Source: Allobosea sp. (GTDB lineage: Bacteria; Pseudomonadota; Alphaproteobacteria; Rhizobiales; Beijerinckiaceae). Taken from it: DNA of 64,000 nt. The notes below the pieces were generated by a model, which was not told the origin of the DNA, did no database searches, and saw only the letters and a list, made by a program, of their open reading frames with translations. Shown one piece after another: positions 9,186 through 19,991 of the stretch. Made by a program: the position numbers and the translations under genes. Where the stretch lies: NCBI RefSeq assembly GCF_030695125.1, contig NZ_JAUYTP010000016.1, forward strand, positions 124,001-188,000, in the 5' to 3' direction. Numbering within the stretch: the first letter of the stretch is position 1; each line of letters starts with the position of its first letter.

Positions 9186-9817
9186 TTCGGCTTCCGCAGG
9201 CAGGCGGCCGCCAGCAGCTTGAACGCACGCGCCCGGTGCGACAGGGCGTCGTCGGCGCCGCTCTTCACGGTGCTCGACATCTCCGCGAAGGTCACGTCGT
9301 AACCATCGGGCTGGAAGATTGGGTTGTAGCCGAATCCGCCCGTGCCACGCGGCGCGTCGACGATCGTGCCGTAAACCCGCCCCTCGAACAGCTCCTCATG
9401 GCCGTCCGGCCATGCGATGACCAGCGCCGAGACGAAATGGGCCCGGCGCTGCTCTAGGGCCGTCGCGCCGCGCTTGGCCATCTCGGCGAGCACACGCGCC
9501 ATCGCTGGCTTGAAATCCTTGCCCGGCCCGGCCCAGTTCGCGGAGAACAGCCCCGGCGCCCCGTCGAGCGCATCGATGCAGATGCCGGAATCGTCCGCCA
9601 GCGCCGGCAGGCCGGACGCCTTCGCCGCTGCGACCGCCTTGATCGCGGCATTCTCCGAGAACATGAAGCCGGTCTCGTCGGGCTCGGGCAGGCCGAGATC
9701 GCCGGCCGAGACCAGCTCGATCCCGTAGGGCGCCATCAGCTCGCGCATTTCGACGAGCTTGCCCTTGTTGTGGGTCGCGATCACGACCTTGCCGGTGAGG
9801 AGGCGGTGTTCAATCAC
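9182..9817 (-). CDS. rdgB: Non-canonical purine NTP pyrophosphatase (RdgB/HAM1)
   Basis: A house-cleaning enzyme that hydrolyses ITP, dITP and XTP to monophosphates, keeping deaminated purines out of DNA and RNA. The 211-residue product has the substrate loop VIATHNKGKLVEM near residue 12, the metal-binding ALADDSGICIDALDGAPGLFSANWAG and the conserved GTGGFGYNPIFQPDGYD. The SSTVKSGADDALSHRARAF C-terminal motif is also complete. It lies between rph and hemW and overlaps the latter by 4 bases. Confidence 0.97.
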   Translation of the reverse strand: MIEHRLLTGKVVIATHNKGKLVEMRELMAPYGIELVSAGDLGLPEPDETGFMFSENAAIKAVAAAKASGLPALADDSGICIDALDGAPGLFSANWAGPGKDFKPAMARVLAEMAKRGATALEQRRAHFVSALVIAWPDGHEELFEGRVYGTIVDAPRGTGGFGYNPIFQPDGYDVTFAEMSSTVKSGADDALSHRARAFKLLAAACLRKPN

Positions 9818-9849
9818 GGGTCCAGACCTTCCTGGCTCGGAAACGCAGC

Positions 9850-9937
9850 GTCATCCCGGGCTTGTCCCGGGATCCATCGGAGGGCGTCGCACGCTAGGAT
9901 GGATCCCGGATCTCCGCTTCGCTGCGTCCGGGATGGC
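9850..9937. repeat. Dispersed palindromic intergenic repeat, copy B
   Basis: It begins GTCATCCCGGG and carries GGATCCAT and ATGGATCC as opposing inner blocks, plus the core CTTCGCTGCGTCCGGGATG. The last terminal base pattern has decayed (ATGGC instead of ATGAC). It fills most of the gap between rph and rdgB, which are on the same strand. Confidence 0.85.
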
Positions 9938-9966
9938 GACAGGTTCACGAGGCAAACGAAGGCCGA

Positions 9967-10683
9967 TCAGGCCACCGCCGCCTTCTGCAGCGCCACGAGC
10001 TTGCTCACGCCACCCTTGGCGAGCCGCATCAGCGCCATCAGTTCTTCCTCGGAGAACGGCGCGCCCTCGGCCGTGCCCTGCACCTCGACGAGGCCGCCGG
10101 TGCCTGTGATGACGAAATTGGCATCGGTCTGCGCGCCGGAATCCTCGATATAGTCGAGATCGAGCACCGGATTGCCGGCGACGATGCCGCAGGAGATCGC
10201 CGCGACATGGTCCTTCAGAGGGTTGGACCCCTTCAGCATGGAGCGGCTCTCCATCCATTTCAGCGCATCGTGCAGCGCGACCCAGGCGCCGGTGATCGAG
10301 GCCGTGCGGGTGCCGCCATCGGCCTGGAGCACGTCGCAATCGACCACGATCTGGCGCTCGCCGATCGCGGTCAGATCGACGACGGCGCGTAAGCTGCGCC
10401 CGACCAGACGCTGGATTTCCTGCGTGCGGCCCGACGGCTTGCCCGAGGTGACCTCGCGGCGGTTGCGCTCATGCGTGGCGCGCGGCAGCATCGCGTACTC
10501 GGCGGTGACCCAGCCCTTGCCGGTGCCGCGCAGCCAGGGCGGCCCCTTTTCCTCGACGGTCGCGGCGCAGAGCACCTTCGTCTCGCCGAACGAGACCATG
10601 CAGGAGCCCTCCGCATAGCGCACCACGCCGCGTTCGAGCGTGACCTTGCGCATCTCGTCTGCGGCGCGTTTGGAGGGTCGCAT
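9967..10683 (-). CDS. rph: Ribonuclease PH
   Basis: A phosphorolytic 3'-5' exoribonuclease that trims tRNA 3' ends. The 238-residue product starts [19 protein letters not shown] and shows the family stretches [41 protein letters not shown] and [18 protein letters not shown]. Length and N-terminus match. It is divergent from hrcA, the standard alphaproteobacterial arrangement, and is followed by rdgB and hemW. Confidence 0.97.
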   Translation of the reverse strand: MRPSKRAADEMRKVTLERGVVRYAEGSCMVSFGETKVLCAATVEEKGPPWLRGTGKGWVTAEYAMLPRATHERNRREVTSGKPSGRTQEIQRLVGRSLRAVVDLTAIGERQIVVDCDVLQADGGTRTASITGAWVALHDALKWMESRSMLKGSNPLKDHVAAISCGIVAGNPVLDLDYIEDSGAQTDANFVITGTGGLVEVQGTAEGAPFSEEELMALMRLAKGGVSKLVALQKAAVA

Positions 10684-10834
10684 GGCGGTATCCTGAATGT
10701 CTGAGAGAATGGCGGCTTGTAGGCGGTTGGGTCCGGCGGGGCAAGGTTGGGCGCTGGCCGCGCGCGTTTTCGCTTGATCCCCCGAAAGCCGAAGCCGACA
10801 ATCACAGCATGTCGAACCCGCATTTCCGCCCGAA

Positions 10835-11920
10835 ATGAGCGCCCATACGCCGCGCCCCGAATCCCCGAGCGGGTTGATCGAGACCGATCAGCGCTCGCGC
10901 GAGATCTTCCGCCAGATCGTCGACGGCTTCCTGACCACGGGCGAGCCGGTCGGCTCGCGCAATATCGCACGCCTGCTGCCGATGGCGCTGTCGCCCGCGA
11001 CGGTCCGCAACGTCATGACCGATCTCGAACTGGCCGGGCTGATCTACGCGCCGCACACCTCGGCGGGCCGCCTCCCCACCGAGAGAGGCCTGCGCTTCTT
11101 CGTCGATGCGATGATGGAGGTCGGCAACCTGACCTCGGACGAACGCACCCGGATCGAGGCGCAGATGAAGGCCGCTGCCACCGGGCGCACGCTCGACGGC
11201 ACGCTGACCGAGGCCTCGGCGCTTTTGTCGGGGCTGTCGCGCGGCGCCGGCGTCGTCGTCACCACCAAGGCCAATGCGCGGCTCAAACATATCGAGTTTG
11301 TCCGGCTCGACCCGACGCGTGCGCTGGTCGTGCTGGTCGCCGATGACGGCACGGTCGAGAACCGGCTTCTGGCGCTGCCGCCGGGCCTCCCGGCCTCGGC
11401 GCTGACGGAGGCCGCCAATTTCCTCAATGCCCGCATCATGGGCAAGACGCTCGGCGAATTGCGCGCCGAGATCGCCCAGCACCGCGCCCAGATGGAAAGC
11501 GAACTCGATTCGCTGACGGCGCGGCTGGTCGAGAGCGGCATCGCCACCGCCTCCGGCCCCACCAGCGACCGTCATTTGATCGTACGCGGCCAGGCCAATC
11601 TGCTGGAGGACCTCAAGGCGCAGGAGGATCTCGAGCGCATCCGCCTGCTCTTCGGCGACCTCGAGACCCAGACCGACGTGATTGACCTGCTCTCGCGCGC
11701 CGAGGCGGGCGATGGCGTGCGCATCTTCATCGGTTCCGAGAACAAGCTGTTCTCGATGTCGGGCTCCTCCATGGTGGCCGCCCCCTTCCGCGATTCCGAG
11801 CAGCGCATCGTCGGCGTCGTCGGCATTATCGGCCCGACCCGGCTGAACTATGCCCGCATCGTGCCGATGGTCGATTACACGGCCAAGGTCGTCGGCCGGT
11901 TGCTGGATGGGGAGCGGTGA
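10835..11920 (+). CDS. hrcA: Heat-inducible transcription repressor HrcA
   Basis: A repressor of chaperonin genes that binds the CIRCE operator. The 361-residue product has an N-terminal winged helix ([26 protein letters not shown], near residues 45-70) and the family's central and C-terminal GAF-like region ([34 protein letters not shown]). The ATG at 10835 is supported by divergent rph and normal length. I looked for a CIRCE inverted repeat (TTAGCACTC/GAGTGCTAA) in the 150-base gap upstream and did not find one. The gene overlaps the next one by 4 bases; that gene is not grpE. Confidence 0.95.
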   Translation: MSAHTPRPESPSGLIETDQRSREIFRQIVDGFLTTGEPVGSRNIARLLPMALSPATVRNVMTDLELAGLIYAPHTSAGRLPTERGLRFFVDAMMEVGNLTSDERTRIEAQMKAAATGRTLDGTLTEASALLSGLSRGAGVVVTTKANARLKHIEFVRLDPTRALVVLVADDGTVENRLLALPPGLPASALTEAANFLNARIMGKTLGELRAEIAQHRAQMESELDSLTARLVESGIATASGPTSDRHLIVRGQANLLEDLKAQEDLERIRLLFGDLETQTDVIDLLSRAEAGDGVRIFIGSENKLFSMSGSSMVAAPFRDSEQRIVGVVGIIGPTRLNYARIVPMVDYTAKVVGRLLDGER

Positions 11921-12576
11921 AGCCGATCCGGGCTTTATGCGGGTTCGCGCTGGGGATGATGATGACGTGCAGTCCCGCCCTGGCCACTGGTGCCGCCCTG
12001 ATCGAGGCCGCGGCAGCTGGACGTTTGGTCGAGGTCGCAAGCCTGCTCCACGAAGGCGCTCCGCTTGAAGCGCAGGACGGACAGGGCCGGTCCGCACTTC
12101 TGCATGCGGTCGCCGGTGATCATGTCGCCGTCGCAAAGATTCTTCTCGAGGCCGGGGCAAGCCCGAACACGCAGGCCGCCAATCGGGACACGCCCTGGCT
12201 GCTTGCAGGGGCGCTGGGCCGGGCCGAGATCATCGCCGCAATGCTGCCGCGCCGGCCGGACCTGTCGATCCGCAACCGTTATGGCGGCAATGCACTGATC
12301 CCGGCCTGCGAGCGCGCCCATGTCGAGGCAGTGAAGCTCCTGCTGACCAGCGGCATCGACCTCGATCATATCAACGATCTCGGCTGGACCTGCCTGCTGG
12401 AGATCGTGATCCTCGGCGATGGCGGTCCCCGCCACCAGCAGGTCGCAAGGCTGGTTCTCGACGCCGGCGCCAATCCAAGCCTCTTTGACAAGGATGGCGT
12501 GACGCCTCTGGCTCATGCCCGCCAGCGCGGCCAGCAGGCGATCGCGCGCCTGATCGAACAGGCTGGCGGCCGCTGA
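11917..12576 (+). CDS. Exported ankyrin-repeat protein
   Basis: A 219-residue protein with a signal peptide ([18 protein letters not shown], cleaved near ALATG) followed by about five ankyrin repeats. Repeat-like units such as [21 protein letters not shown] and [20 protein letters not shown] are clear. It probably acts in the periplasm as a binding scaffold; no partner is evident. Its start codon overlaps the hrcA stop (ATGA), so it is coupled to hrcA where grpE is commonly found. Small secreted ankyrin proteins of this type occur beside catalase genes in other bacteria, but no such gene is seen here. Confidence 0.85.
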   Translation: MKPIRALCGFALGMMMTCSPALATGAALIEAAAAGRLVEVASLLHEGAPLEAQDGQGRSALLHAVAGDHVAVAKILLEAGASPNTQAANRDTPWLLAGALGRAEIIAAMLPRRPDLSIRNRYGGNALIPACERAHVEAVKLLLTSGIDLDHINDLGWTCLLEIVILGDGGPRHQQVARLVLDAGANPSLFDKDGVTPLAHARQRGQQAIARLIEQAGGR

Positions 12577-12670
12577 AGCCCGGCGATTTGGCATCGAGGC
12601 CGGATCGCGCTACCTGTGCCGCTAACGCGGCCCTGCCGCCTCCCGACACGCGATTCTCGAGGCTCCCGCC

Positions 12671-12922
12671 ATGACCGACACGCTCCCCGATCGCCTCTCC
12701 TCCAACCCCAACAGCCCGTTCTACAATGAGGAACTGCTTGCGCGGGACATCGGCATCCGCTTCAAGGGCGTCGAAAAGACAAATGTCGAGGAATACTGCG
12801 TCAGCGAGGGCTGGGTGCGCCTGACCGCAGGCACCGCCAAGGACCGCTTCGGCAATCCGATGACGGTGAAGCTCAAGGGCGAGGTCGAGCCCTATTTCCG
12901 CCAGGCGCAACCTGAGGCCTGA
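12671..12922 (+). CDS. DUF3297 family protein
   Basis: An 83-residue cytosolic protein of unknown function. The sequence closely follows the family as I know it: MTDTLPDRLSSNPNSPFYNE at the start, GIRFKGVEKTNVEEYCVSEG in the middle and MTVKLKGEVEPYF at the end. It contains one Cys and no membrane segment. Its 3' end is overlapped by 31 bases by the convergent acetyltransferase gene, apparently because of a small duplication in the latter. Confidence 0.9.
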   Translation: MTDTLPDRLSSNPNSPFYNEELLARDIGIRFKGVEKTNVEEYCVSEGWVRLTAGTAKDRFGNPMTVKLKGEVEPYFRQAQPEA

Positions 12923-13497
12923 GCGTCCTCAATCGAGCTGCTTGTAGAAGCAAGCTGCTTGTAGAAGAAGGTCGAGCCGCAGTCGCGCCCGTCCGGCATC
13001 AGGGCGTAACGCGGAATCGTGCCGAGTTCGGTCCAGCCGAGGCGTTGGTAGAGCCGGCGCGCCGCGCCGTTCTCGTCGGTGTCGAGCACCAGCAGGTCGC
13101 GGTTGGCCCGTCGCGCCGCCGCCTCGGCCGCCTGCATCAGCGCTTCGCCGAGACCGCGCCGCCGCGCGCGGGAATGCACCAGCACCTTGGCGATTTCGGC
13201 GCGATGCGGTTGGTTTGGCTTGCCGACGAGCTGCAATTGGCAGGTGCCGACGATCTCTCCGGCCAATCGCGCGACAAAGAGAATGACCCGCCCCGCCGCA
13301 ACGTCTTCGACAACGCCGGCCCAGAACGCGGCGTAGTCGGCGGGCCCGTTCCAGTCCATGAAGCCCACCGACGCGCCGCCCGCCACCGCGTCCGCGAGGA
13401 TGTCGACGAGCGCCGGGATGGCTCCTTGCGCTTGCGCGGCGTCGAGCCGCAGGATCGCCATGTCGTTTCGCAAGATGATGTCGTCGGTCTCGGTCAT
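12892..13497 (-). CDS. GNAT-family N-acetyltransferase with frameshift-extended C-terminus
   Basis: An acetyl-CoA-dependent acetyltransferase (201 residues) of unknown substrate. The start is ATG 13497 (MTETDDIILRND), overlapping the stop of the XRE-cupin gene by 4 bases. The acetyl-CoA-binding region is VLVHSRARRRGLGEALMQAA (R-x-x-G-x-G/A type), followed by LLVLDTDENGAARRLYQRLGW. The family usually ends near STFFYKQL. Here that ending is duplicated by 17 bases, which changes the frame and adds about 19 non-conserved residues that read through antisense to the DUF3297 3' end. The enzyme core is intact, so function may persist. Confidence 0.85.
   Translation of the reverse strand: MTETDDIILRNDMAILRLDAAQAQGAIPALVDILADAVAGGASVGFMDWNGPADYAAFWAGVVEDVAAGRVILFVARLAGEIVGTCQLQLVGKPNQPHRAEIAKVLVHSRARRRGLGEALMQAAEAAARRANRDLLVLDTDENGAARRLYQRLGWTELGTIPRYALMPDGRDCGSTFFYKQLASTSSSIEDAQASGCAWRK
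12934..12967. repeat. 17-bp tandem duplication inside a GNAT gene 3' end
   Basis: Two adjacent 17-base units, 12934-12950 and 12951-12967, differ at one base. Because 17 is not a multiple of three, the second copy shifts the minus-strand frame. With one unit removed the gene would end FFYKQLD and stop at 12929-12931, clear of DUF3297. Confidence 0.95.
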
Positions 13498-14093
13498 GTC
13501 GGTCGTCCACCCCGGCTGTCGGCTGCGGTGAGCACGACCGCATAACGTGCCGGGCCTTCGCCCGGGTTCTGGAAGGCGATCGGGCCGTCGAGCAGCATGG
13601 CGAGACAATCGCCTGCGCAGAGACTGTGCTCGCGCCCGCCCACAGTGATGACGATCTCGCCGGCGAGAACCCAGATCTGCTGGTCGAGCCGGAAGCCGCC
13701 CCGCGGTGCATCGAGCAGCACGCGGGCGCCCATGGGCATCTCGACCTCGACGATCTCGACGCCTGAGCCTGTTCCGGCCGGCGAGACATTGCGCCGGACA
13801 TAGCCGCTGGCCGGATCGGTCCAGACCGGCTGTTCGGCATGCCGTGCCAGCGGCCCGGCCTGGTGCTCATCGCGAAACAGGGCCGACAGCACGATGCCGA
13901 GTCCCGTGCAGATCCGGTCCAGAAGCGTGGCGGTCGGGCTCGATTCGCCCCGCTCGACCCGCGAGATCATCGCGCGGCTGACGCCGGAGCGCTGCGCCAG
14001 CTGGTCCAGCGTCAGATCGCGGGTCTGGCGCAGCGCCTTGATGCGGGCGCCCAGGCGCCGGTCGAGATCGATCGTGGCTTCATCATCCATCAT
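13494..14093 (-). CDS. XRE-family regulator with C-terminal cupin domain
   Basis: A 199-residue transcription factor. A helix-turn-helix (TLDQLAQRSGVSRAMISRVERGESSPT) lies at about residues 25-55. A cupin sensor fold (VEMPMGARVLLDAP; WVLAGEIVITVGGREHSL; GDCLAML) occupies the C-terminal half. Such proteins sense small ligands and often control a neighbouring acetyltransferase, here the coupled GNAT gene. The start is placed at ATG 14093 (MMDDEATIDLD), or the next ATG at 14090. The longer frame to 14246 is not used because promoter-like elements lie at 14097-14126. Confidence 0.9.
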   Translation of the reverse strand: MMDDEATIDLDRRLGARIKALRQTRDLTLDQLAQRSGVSRAMISRVERGESSPTATLLDRICTGLGIVLSALFRDEHQAGPLARHAEQPVWTDPASGYVRRNVSPAGTGSGVEIVEVEMPMGARVLLDAPRGGFRLDQQIWVLAGEIVITVGGREHSLCAGDCLAMLLDGPIAFQNPGEGPARYAVVLTAADSRGGRPT

Positions 14094-14096
14094 CAG

Positions 14097-14126
14097 AGAA
14101 TAATTCCATGATATCGGATAATGCAA
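14097..14126 (-). promoter_or_regulatory. Candidate promoter of the XRE-cupin gene
   Basis: On the minus strand, TTGCAT (14126-14121) is followed after 18 bases by TATTCT (14102-14097), in an AT-rich patch unusual for this region. The start of transcription would fall about at the second ATG (14090), giving a leaderless or nearly leaderless mRNA. The spacer contains the palindrome GATATC, a possible autoregulatory site. Based on consensus matching by eye only. Confidence 0.4.
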
Positions 14127-14305
14127 GCCTCTGCCGGCGGCTGGCCAGCCTCGGGCAAGCGGCGTCAACGCCAATTTCACCACATTTGCAGCTTGTCGCC
14201 GCGACCGGCGCCGCCTTTGCCAAAAACTCAGGGGTTTCCGCTTCAATGTCTGAAACGACGCCCGAAAGGGCGCTGGTCGAGGGGAAACGACCGAAGGGAA
14301 CGGCG

Positions 14306-15091
14306 ATGAATCGCGGTCTCGAATGGCTTGGGCGCTCCGTCGTCGGTTTCATCACCCGCGGCAGGCCGGAACCACGCCCGGCGGACGCCAGGGCGCTCGC
14401 GCGGCTGCAGGCGGCGTTGCAGCCCGGGGACGTCCTCCTCGTCGAAGGCAGCATGAAGGTCTCGGCCGCGATCAAATACCTGACGCAATCAACCTGGTCG
14501 CATGCGGCGCTCTATGTCGGCGACACTGGTCAGTTCACCGACGAGGGCGAGCCGCTGGTGCTGGCCGAGGTCGAGATGGATGTCGGCTGCGTGCTCTCGC
14601 CGCTCTCCAAATACGGCGCCTTTGGCACCCGCATCTGCCGGCCCCAGGCGCTCGATCCGGAAGGCCGCGACATCGTCGTCGATTATGTGCTCGGCCGGCT
14701 CGGCAGCCAGTACGATCTCAAGAACATCCTCGATCTGATGCGCTGGCTGATTCCCTTGCCCTGGGCGCCGAAATCCTGGCGCCGGCGCATGATTGCGCTC
14801 GGCTCTGGCGATCCGACGCGGGCGATCTGCTCGACCCTGATCGCCCAGGCTTTTGAGGCGGCGCGCTATCCCGTGCTGCCGACGATCGAATATGCGCAGG
14901 CGATGGACGAGGCGGATTTCGAGGAAATCCTGCATATCCGCCACCATTCGCTCTACATGCCGCGCGATTTCGACATCTCGCCCTATTTCGCCGTGGTCAA
15001 GCCGACGCTGGAGGCCGGCTTCGACTACCGCACACTGACCTGGGCGCGGCAGCCGGCCGCCCACGAGCCGCAGATGGCCGCGGCGCAATAG
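14306..15091 (+). CDS. YiiX-like permuted papain-fold (NlpC/P60 superfamily) protein
   Basis: A 261-residue protein resembling the YiiX/YebB group of permuted NlpC/P60 cysteine peptidases or amidases. The hallmark pieces are [11 protein letters not shown], a catalytic His in [11 protein letters not shown], and a Cys in [12 protein letters not shown], in the permuted order. The ATG at 14306 is preferred: it has AAGGGA upstream, and the preceding frame overlaps the XRE promoter region. No signal peptide is evident. The substrate is unknown. It lies just upstream of lepA on the same strand. Confidence 0.8.
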   Translation: MNRGLEWLGRSVVGFITRGRPEPRPADARALARLQAALQPGDVLLVEGSMKVSAAIKYLTQSTWSHAALYVGDTGQFTDEGEPLVLAEVEMDVGCVLSPLSKYGAFGTRICRPQALDPEGRDIVVDYVLGRLGSQYDLKNILDLMRWLIPLPWAPKSWRRRMIALGSGDPTRAICSTLIAQAFEAARYPVLPTIEYAQAMDEADFEEILHIRHHSLYMPRDFDISPYFAVVKPTLEAGFDYRTLTWARQPAAHEPQMAAAQ

Positions 15092-15161
15092 CCGCCCACG
15101 CCCCAAATCCGCGACGCCGCAAACCCTTGGCGGGATGAAGCTTCGCTGCTATGGCCCGCGC

Positions 15162-16967
<1,806 letters not shown>

Positions 16968-17002
16968 GCGGCAACGCTCTCCCGGTTCCGCTCCAAACGC
17001 GG

Positions 17003-17101
17003 GTCATCCCGGACAAGCCGCGTTAGCGGCGCCGATCCGGGATCCATTCCGGCACGGTTCCGGCATGGATCCCGGGTCTTCCTGCGGTCGCCCGGGATGA
17101 C
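17003..17101. repeat. Dispersed palindromic intergenic repeat, copy C
   Basis: Runs from GTCATCCCGG to CCGGGATGAC, with inner GGGATCCATTCC and GGCATGGATCCCGGG facing each other. It fills the gap between the convergent lepA and gamma-glutamyltransferase genes, where a two-way terminator would be expected. Confidence 0.88.
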
Positions 17102-17126
17102 GGCCTGATCATGGTGAGCGCCAAAC

Positions 17127-18740
17127 TCACCAGCCCAGCGCGCAACCATCCTTGCGGTGGTCGGAGCCGGCCGACAGCACGCCCGTGACGGGATCGATCG
17201 CGATCGCCTGGCCGCCGCCGATCGCCGCGCCCGGCGCGGTGAAGGTGAAGCCGCGCCGCTCCAGCTCGGCCTTCACCGCCGCCGGCAGGGTCTTCTCAGC
17301 CTCGATCGCAACCTGCCCCGGTCGCGGGAAGACGCGCGGCAGCGAGATCGCGGTCTGCAGGTCGAGCCCGTAATCCAGCAGCTTGCTGACCAGATGGGCG
17401 TGGCCCATCGCCTGATAGTGGCCGCCCATCACGCCGAAGGAGAGGCAGACCTTGCCGTCGCGCAGCATCATGCCGGGGATGATCGTGTGCAGCGGGCGCT
17501 TGCGCGGCGCGATGGCGTTGGGGTGGCCGGCCTTGAGCACGAAGCCCTGGCCGCGGTTCTGCAGCAGCACGCCGCTCTTGGGCGCAACGAGCGCCGCGCC
17601 GAAGGGGTGGAACACCGAGTTGATGAAGCTCACCGCCATCCCGTCGCCGTCGACGACGCTGATATAGACGGTGTCGGCATGCTCCACCTCGGTGGGCGCG
17701 AAGCTCGGCAGCTCCTTGATCGCCTGCTTCAGGTCGATCTGGCTGCGCAGCTGCGCCGCCAGCTCCTCCGAGAGCAGCCAGTCGAGTGGGACCTTGCTCT
17801 GGCTCGGGTCGGCCAGCACCGCATCGCGCACCGAATAGGCGAGCCGGGACGCCTCGATCTCGACATGCAGCCGATCGGCGGAGAGCGGGTCGTCGCCCGG
17901 CTCGAAGCCCGAGAGAATGTTGAGGATCATCAGCGCGATCACGCCCTGACCGGCGGGCGGGCACTCGAACACGTCATGGCCGCGGAAGCGGGTACGGATC
18001 GGCGTGACGTAACCGCCCTTGGCCTCGCGGAAATCCTCGAGCGTATGCAGGCCACCGAGCTCGCGCAGCCGGTCGACCATGTCCTGCGCGATCTCTCCCT
18101 CATAGAAGGCGCTCGCCCCGTTCTCGGCGATGGCCTGCAGCGTCGCGGCAAGCTCGCGCTGGTGGTGGATCTCGCCGGCCAGCGGCGCCCGGCCGCCGGG
18201 CAGGAAGACGCGCGCGGTCGGCTCGTCCTTCGCCATCAGCGCGGCCTGTCCGGCCCAGTCGGCGGCGGCGCGCGGCGCCACCACATAGCCGTCCCGCGCC
18301 AGATCGATCGCCGGCTGCAGGAGCTGCGCCAGCGGCAGGCGGCCATGGTCCTTGACCAGCGTCGCCCAGGCCTCGACGGAGCCCGGAATCGTCACCGCAT
18401 GGGGGGACTGGCGCGGAATCTCGCTGAAGCCCTGCTCCCGATACCAGTCGAGCGTCGCCGCAGCCGGCGCGCGGCCCGAGCCGTCATAGGCGAGGACGTT
18501 GTCGCTGCCGCCCTGAGCCATCAGCACGAAGCAGTCGCCGCCGATGCCGGTCGAGCCCGGCTCGACCACGCATTGCACGGCGCAGGCGGCGACCGCCGCG
18601 TCGATCGCATTGCCACCGGCCTGGAGGATATTGATCGCGGTGAGCGTCGCGGTCGGGTGGGAGGTCGCGGCCATGCCGCGCCGGCCCATCACCACGGAAC
18701 GGCCGGGGAGTTCGAAATCGCGCTGGTTCGGGTTGCTCAC
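17127..18740 (-). CDS. Gamma-glutamyltransferase family protein
   Basis: An Ntn-hydrolase of the gamma-glutamyltransferase/acylase family, which self-cleaves before a catalytic Thr. The 537-residue frame from GTG 18740 is chosen because GGGAG precedes it; an upstream ATG at 18782 is the alternative. Recognisable parts are MAATSHPTATLTAINILQAGGNAIDAAVA near the N-terminus, EHADTVYISVVDGDG around the cleavage Thr, and the ending GGGQAIAIDPVTGVLSAGSD. The usual second Thr and His after the nucleophile (TTH) are replaced by V and Y, as in YwrD-like members, so it may not act on glutathione. No signal peptide is seen. Confidence 0.88.
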   Translation of the reverse strand: MSNPNQRDFELPGRSVVMGRRGMAATSHPTATLTAINILQAGGNAIDAAVAACAVQCVVEPGSTGIGGDCFVLMAQGGSDNVLAYDGSGRAPAAATLDWYREQGFSEIPRQSPHAVTIPGSVEAWATLVKDHGRLPLAQLLQPAIDLARDGYVVAPRAAADWAGQAALMAKDEPTARVFLPGGRAPLAGEIHHQRELAATLQAIAENGASAFYEGEIAQDMVDRLRELGGLHTLEDFREAKGGYVTPIRTRFRGHDVFECPPAGQGVIALMILNILSGFEPGDDPLSADRLHVEIEASRLAYSVRDAVLADPSQSKVPLDWLLSEELAAQLRSQIDLKQAIKELPSFAPTEVEHADTVYISVVDGDGMAVSFINSVFHPFGAALVAPKSGVLLQNRGQGFVLKAGHPNAIAPRKRPLHTIIPGMMLRDGKVCLSFGVMGGHYQAMGHAHLVSKLLDYGLDLQTAISLPRVFPRPGQVAIEAEKTLPAAVKAELERRGFTFTAPGAAIGGGQAIAIDPVTGVLSAGSDHRKDGCALGW

Positions 18741-18852
18741 GTCGGTCTCCCAAGGCTCGGCCGGCTTCTGTCGGCCTGTCATATCCGCACTCGCGCAGCC
18801 TGCGGCGTTTGGCAAGCTCCCCGGGTGCATCCTCGCTCTGCAACGGGTTTCC

Positions 18853-18867
18853 CGCGCGCGCGCGCGC
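18853..18867. repeat. Alternating CG tract
   Basis: Fifteen bases of strictly alternating C and G lie in the divergent gap between the gamma-glutamyltransferase and nitronate monooxygenase genes. Alternating CG is the classical Z-DNA-forming sequence. In such GC-rich DNA it may simply be chance. Confidence 0.7.
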
Positions 18868-18913
18868 TGATACGACCGGGGTCAAGAAACCGAAGCTGGG
18901 GAGATGTAAGACC

Positions 18914-19840
18914 GTGCCGCTACCTGCCTCGCTTGCCGGGCGCCTGCGCCTGCCCGCCATCGCCTCTCCGATGTTCCTCGTCTCGGGCCCCGATCTCGTG
19001 GTCGAGACCTGCAAGGCCGGCATCCTCGGCACCTTCCCGGCGCTGAACCAGCGCACGAGCGAGGGCTACGCCGCCTGGCTGACCGAGATCGAGGGGCGCC
19101 TCGCGGATGTGCCCGATGCCGCGCCTTTCGGCGTCAACCTCATCGTCCACCGCTCCAATCCGCGGCTGGAGGCGGATCTGGCGATCACGGCCAAGCACAA
19201 GGTGCCGCTCGTCATCACCTCGCTTGGCGCGGTGCCCGATCTGGTCAAGGCCGTGCATGGCTATGGGGGACTGGTCTTCCACGACGTCATCAGCCTGCGC
19301 CATGCCCAGAAGGCGGCCGAGGCCGGCGTCGACGGCATCATTGCGGTCGCGGCCGGCGCCGGCGGCCATGCCGGCACGATGAGCCCCTTCGCGCTGGTCT
19401 CAGAGATCCGGCGTTTCTTTGCCGGCACGATCGTGCTGGCGGGTGCGATCTCGACAGGCGCCCAGATCGCAGCCGCGCAGATGATGGGCGCCGATCTTGC
19501 CTATCTCGGTACGCGCTTCATCGCCACGACCGAGAGCATGGCGGACCCCGAATACAAGGCGATGCTGCTGCGCAGCCAGGCCGCCGACATCCTCTACACG
19601 CCGGCCATCAGCGGCGTGAACGCCAACTTCATGCGCGAGAGCATCCAGGCCGCGGGGCTCGACCCCGACAATCTGGTCTCCCACGGCAAGCTCGATCTCG
19701 GCAACGAGGCCAAGGTCTGGAAGACGATCTGGTCGGCCGGCCAGGGCGTCGGCGCGATCGAGGACGTGCCAACCACAGCCGAGCTGGGCGCGCGTCTGCT
19801 GGCCGAATACCGTCATGCGCGGGCCTCGCTCGCGGGCTGA
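18914..19840 (+). CDS. Nitronate monooxygenase (NMO family)
   Basis: A flavin-dependent TIM-barrel enzyme that oxidises alkyl nitronates such as propionate 3-nitronate; the family also includes FabK-like reductases. The start is GTG 18914, with GGGGAG upstream; 308 residues. Conserved-looking parts are LPAIASPMFLVSGPDLV at the N-terminus, GVNLIVHRSNPRLEADL, the phosphate-binding region AVAAGAGGHAGTMSPFALV and LAGAISTGAQIAAAQMMGAD. Divergent from the gamma-glutamyltransferase gene. The physiological substrate is not determinable from context. Confidence 0.88.
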   Translation: MPLPASLAGRLRLPAIASPMFLVSGPDLVVETCKAGILGTFPALNQRTSEGYAAWLTEIEGRLADVPDAAPFGVNLIVHRSNPRLEADLAITAKHKVPLVITSLGAVPDLVKAVHGYGGLVFHDVISLRHAQKAAEAGVDGIIAVAAGAGGHAGTMSPFALVSEIRRFFAGTIVLAGAISTGAQIAAAQMMGADLAYLGTRFIATTESMADPEYKAMLLRSQAADILYTPAISGVNANFMRESIQAAGLDPDNLVSHGKLDLGNEAKVWKTIWSAGQGVGAIEDVPTTAELGARLLAEYRHARASLAG

Positions 19841-19872
19841 CTGCACGCTCAGATCGTGGGGCCATCCGCGCC

Positions 19873-19961
19873 GTCAGCCCGGACGCAGCGAAGCGGAGAT
19901 CCGGGATCCATCATAGGGCGCCGGAGCCCTCCGATGGATCCCGGGGCAAGCCCGGGATGAC
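19873..19961. repeat. Dispersed palindromic intergenic repeat, copy D
   Basis: Reads GTCAGCCCGGACGCAGCGAAG at one end and CCCGGGATGAC at the other, with GGGATCCATCA and CGATGGATCCCGG inside. It is in the opposite orientation to copy B. It lies between the convergent nitronate monooxygenase and small secreted protein genes. Confidence 0.88.
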
Positions 19962-19991
19962 GGTGCTGGTTCGGAGCCCGCTGCCGCCCAA

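Noticed and set aside
10684..10834. Possible CIRCE operator upstream of hrcA
   Set aside because: The 9-9-9 inverted repeat TTAGCACTC/GAGTGCTAA is not present even in degenerate form that I can see.
18853..18867. Alternating CG tract as a regulatory Z-DNA element
   Set aside because: Recorded as a repeat, but with this base composition a 15-base run is not strong evidence of function.
17157..19046. Plus-strand frame of 629 codons opposite the gamma-glutamyltransferase gene
   Set aside because: Antisense to a complete family member; composition is that of a shadow frame.
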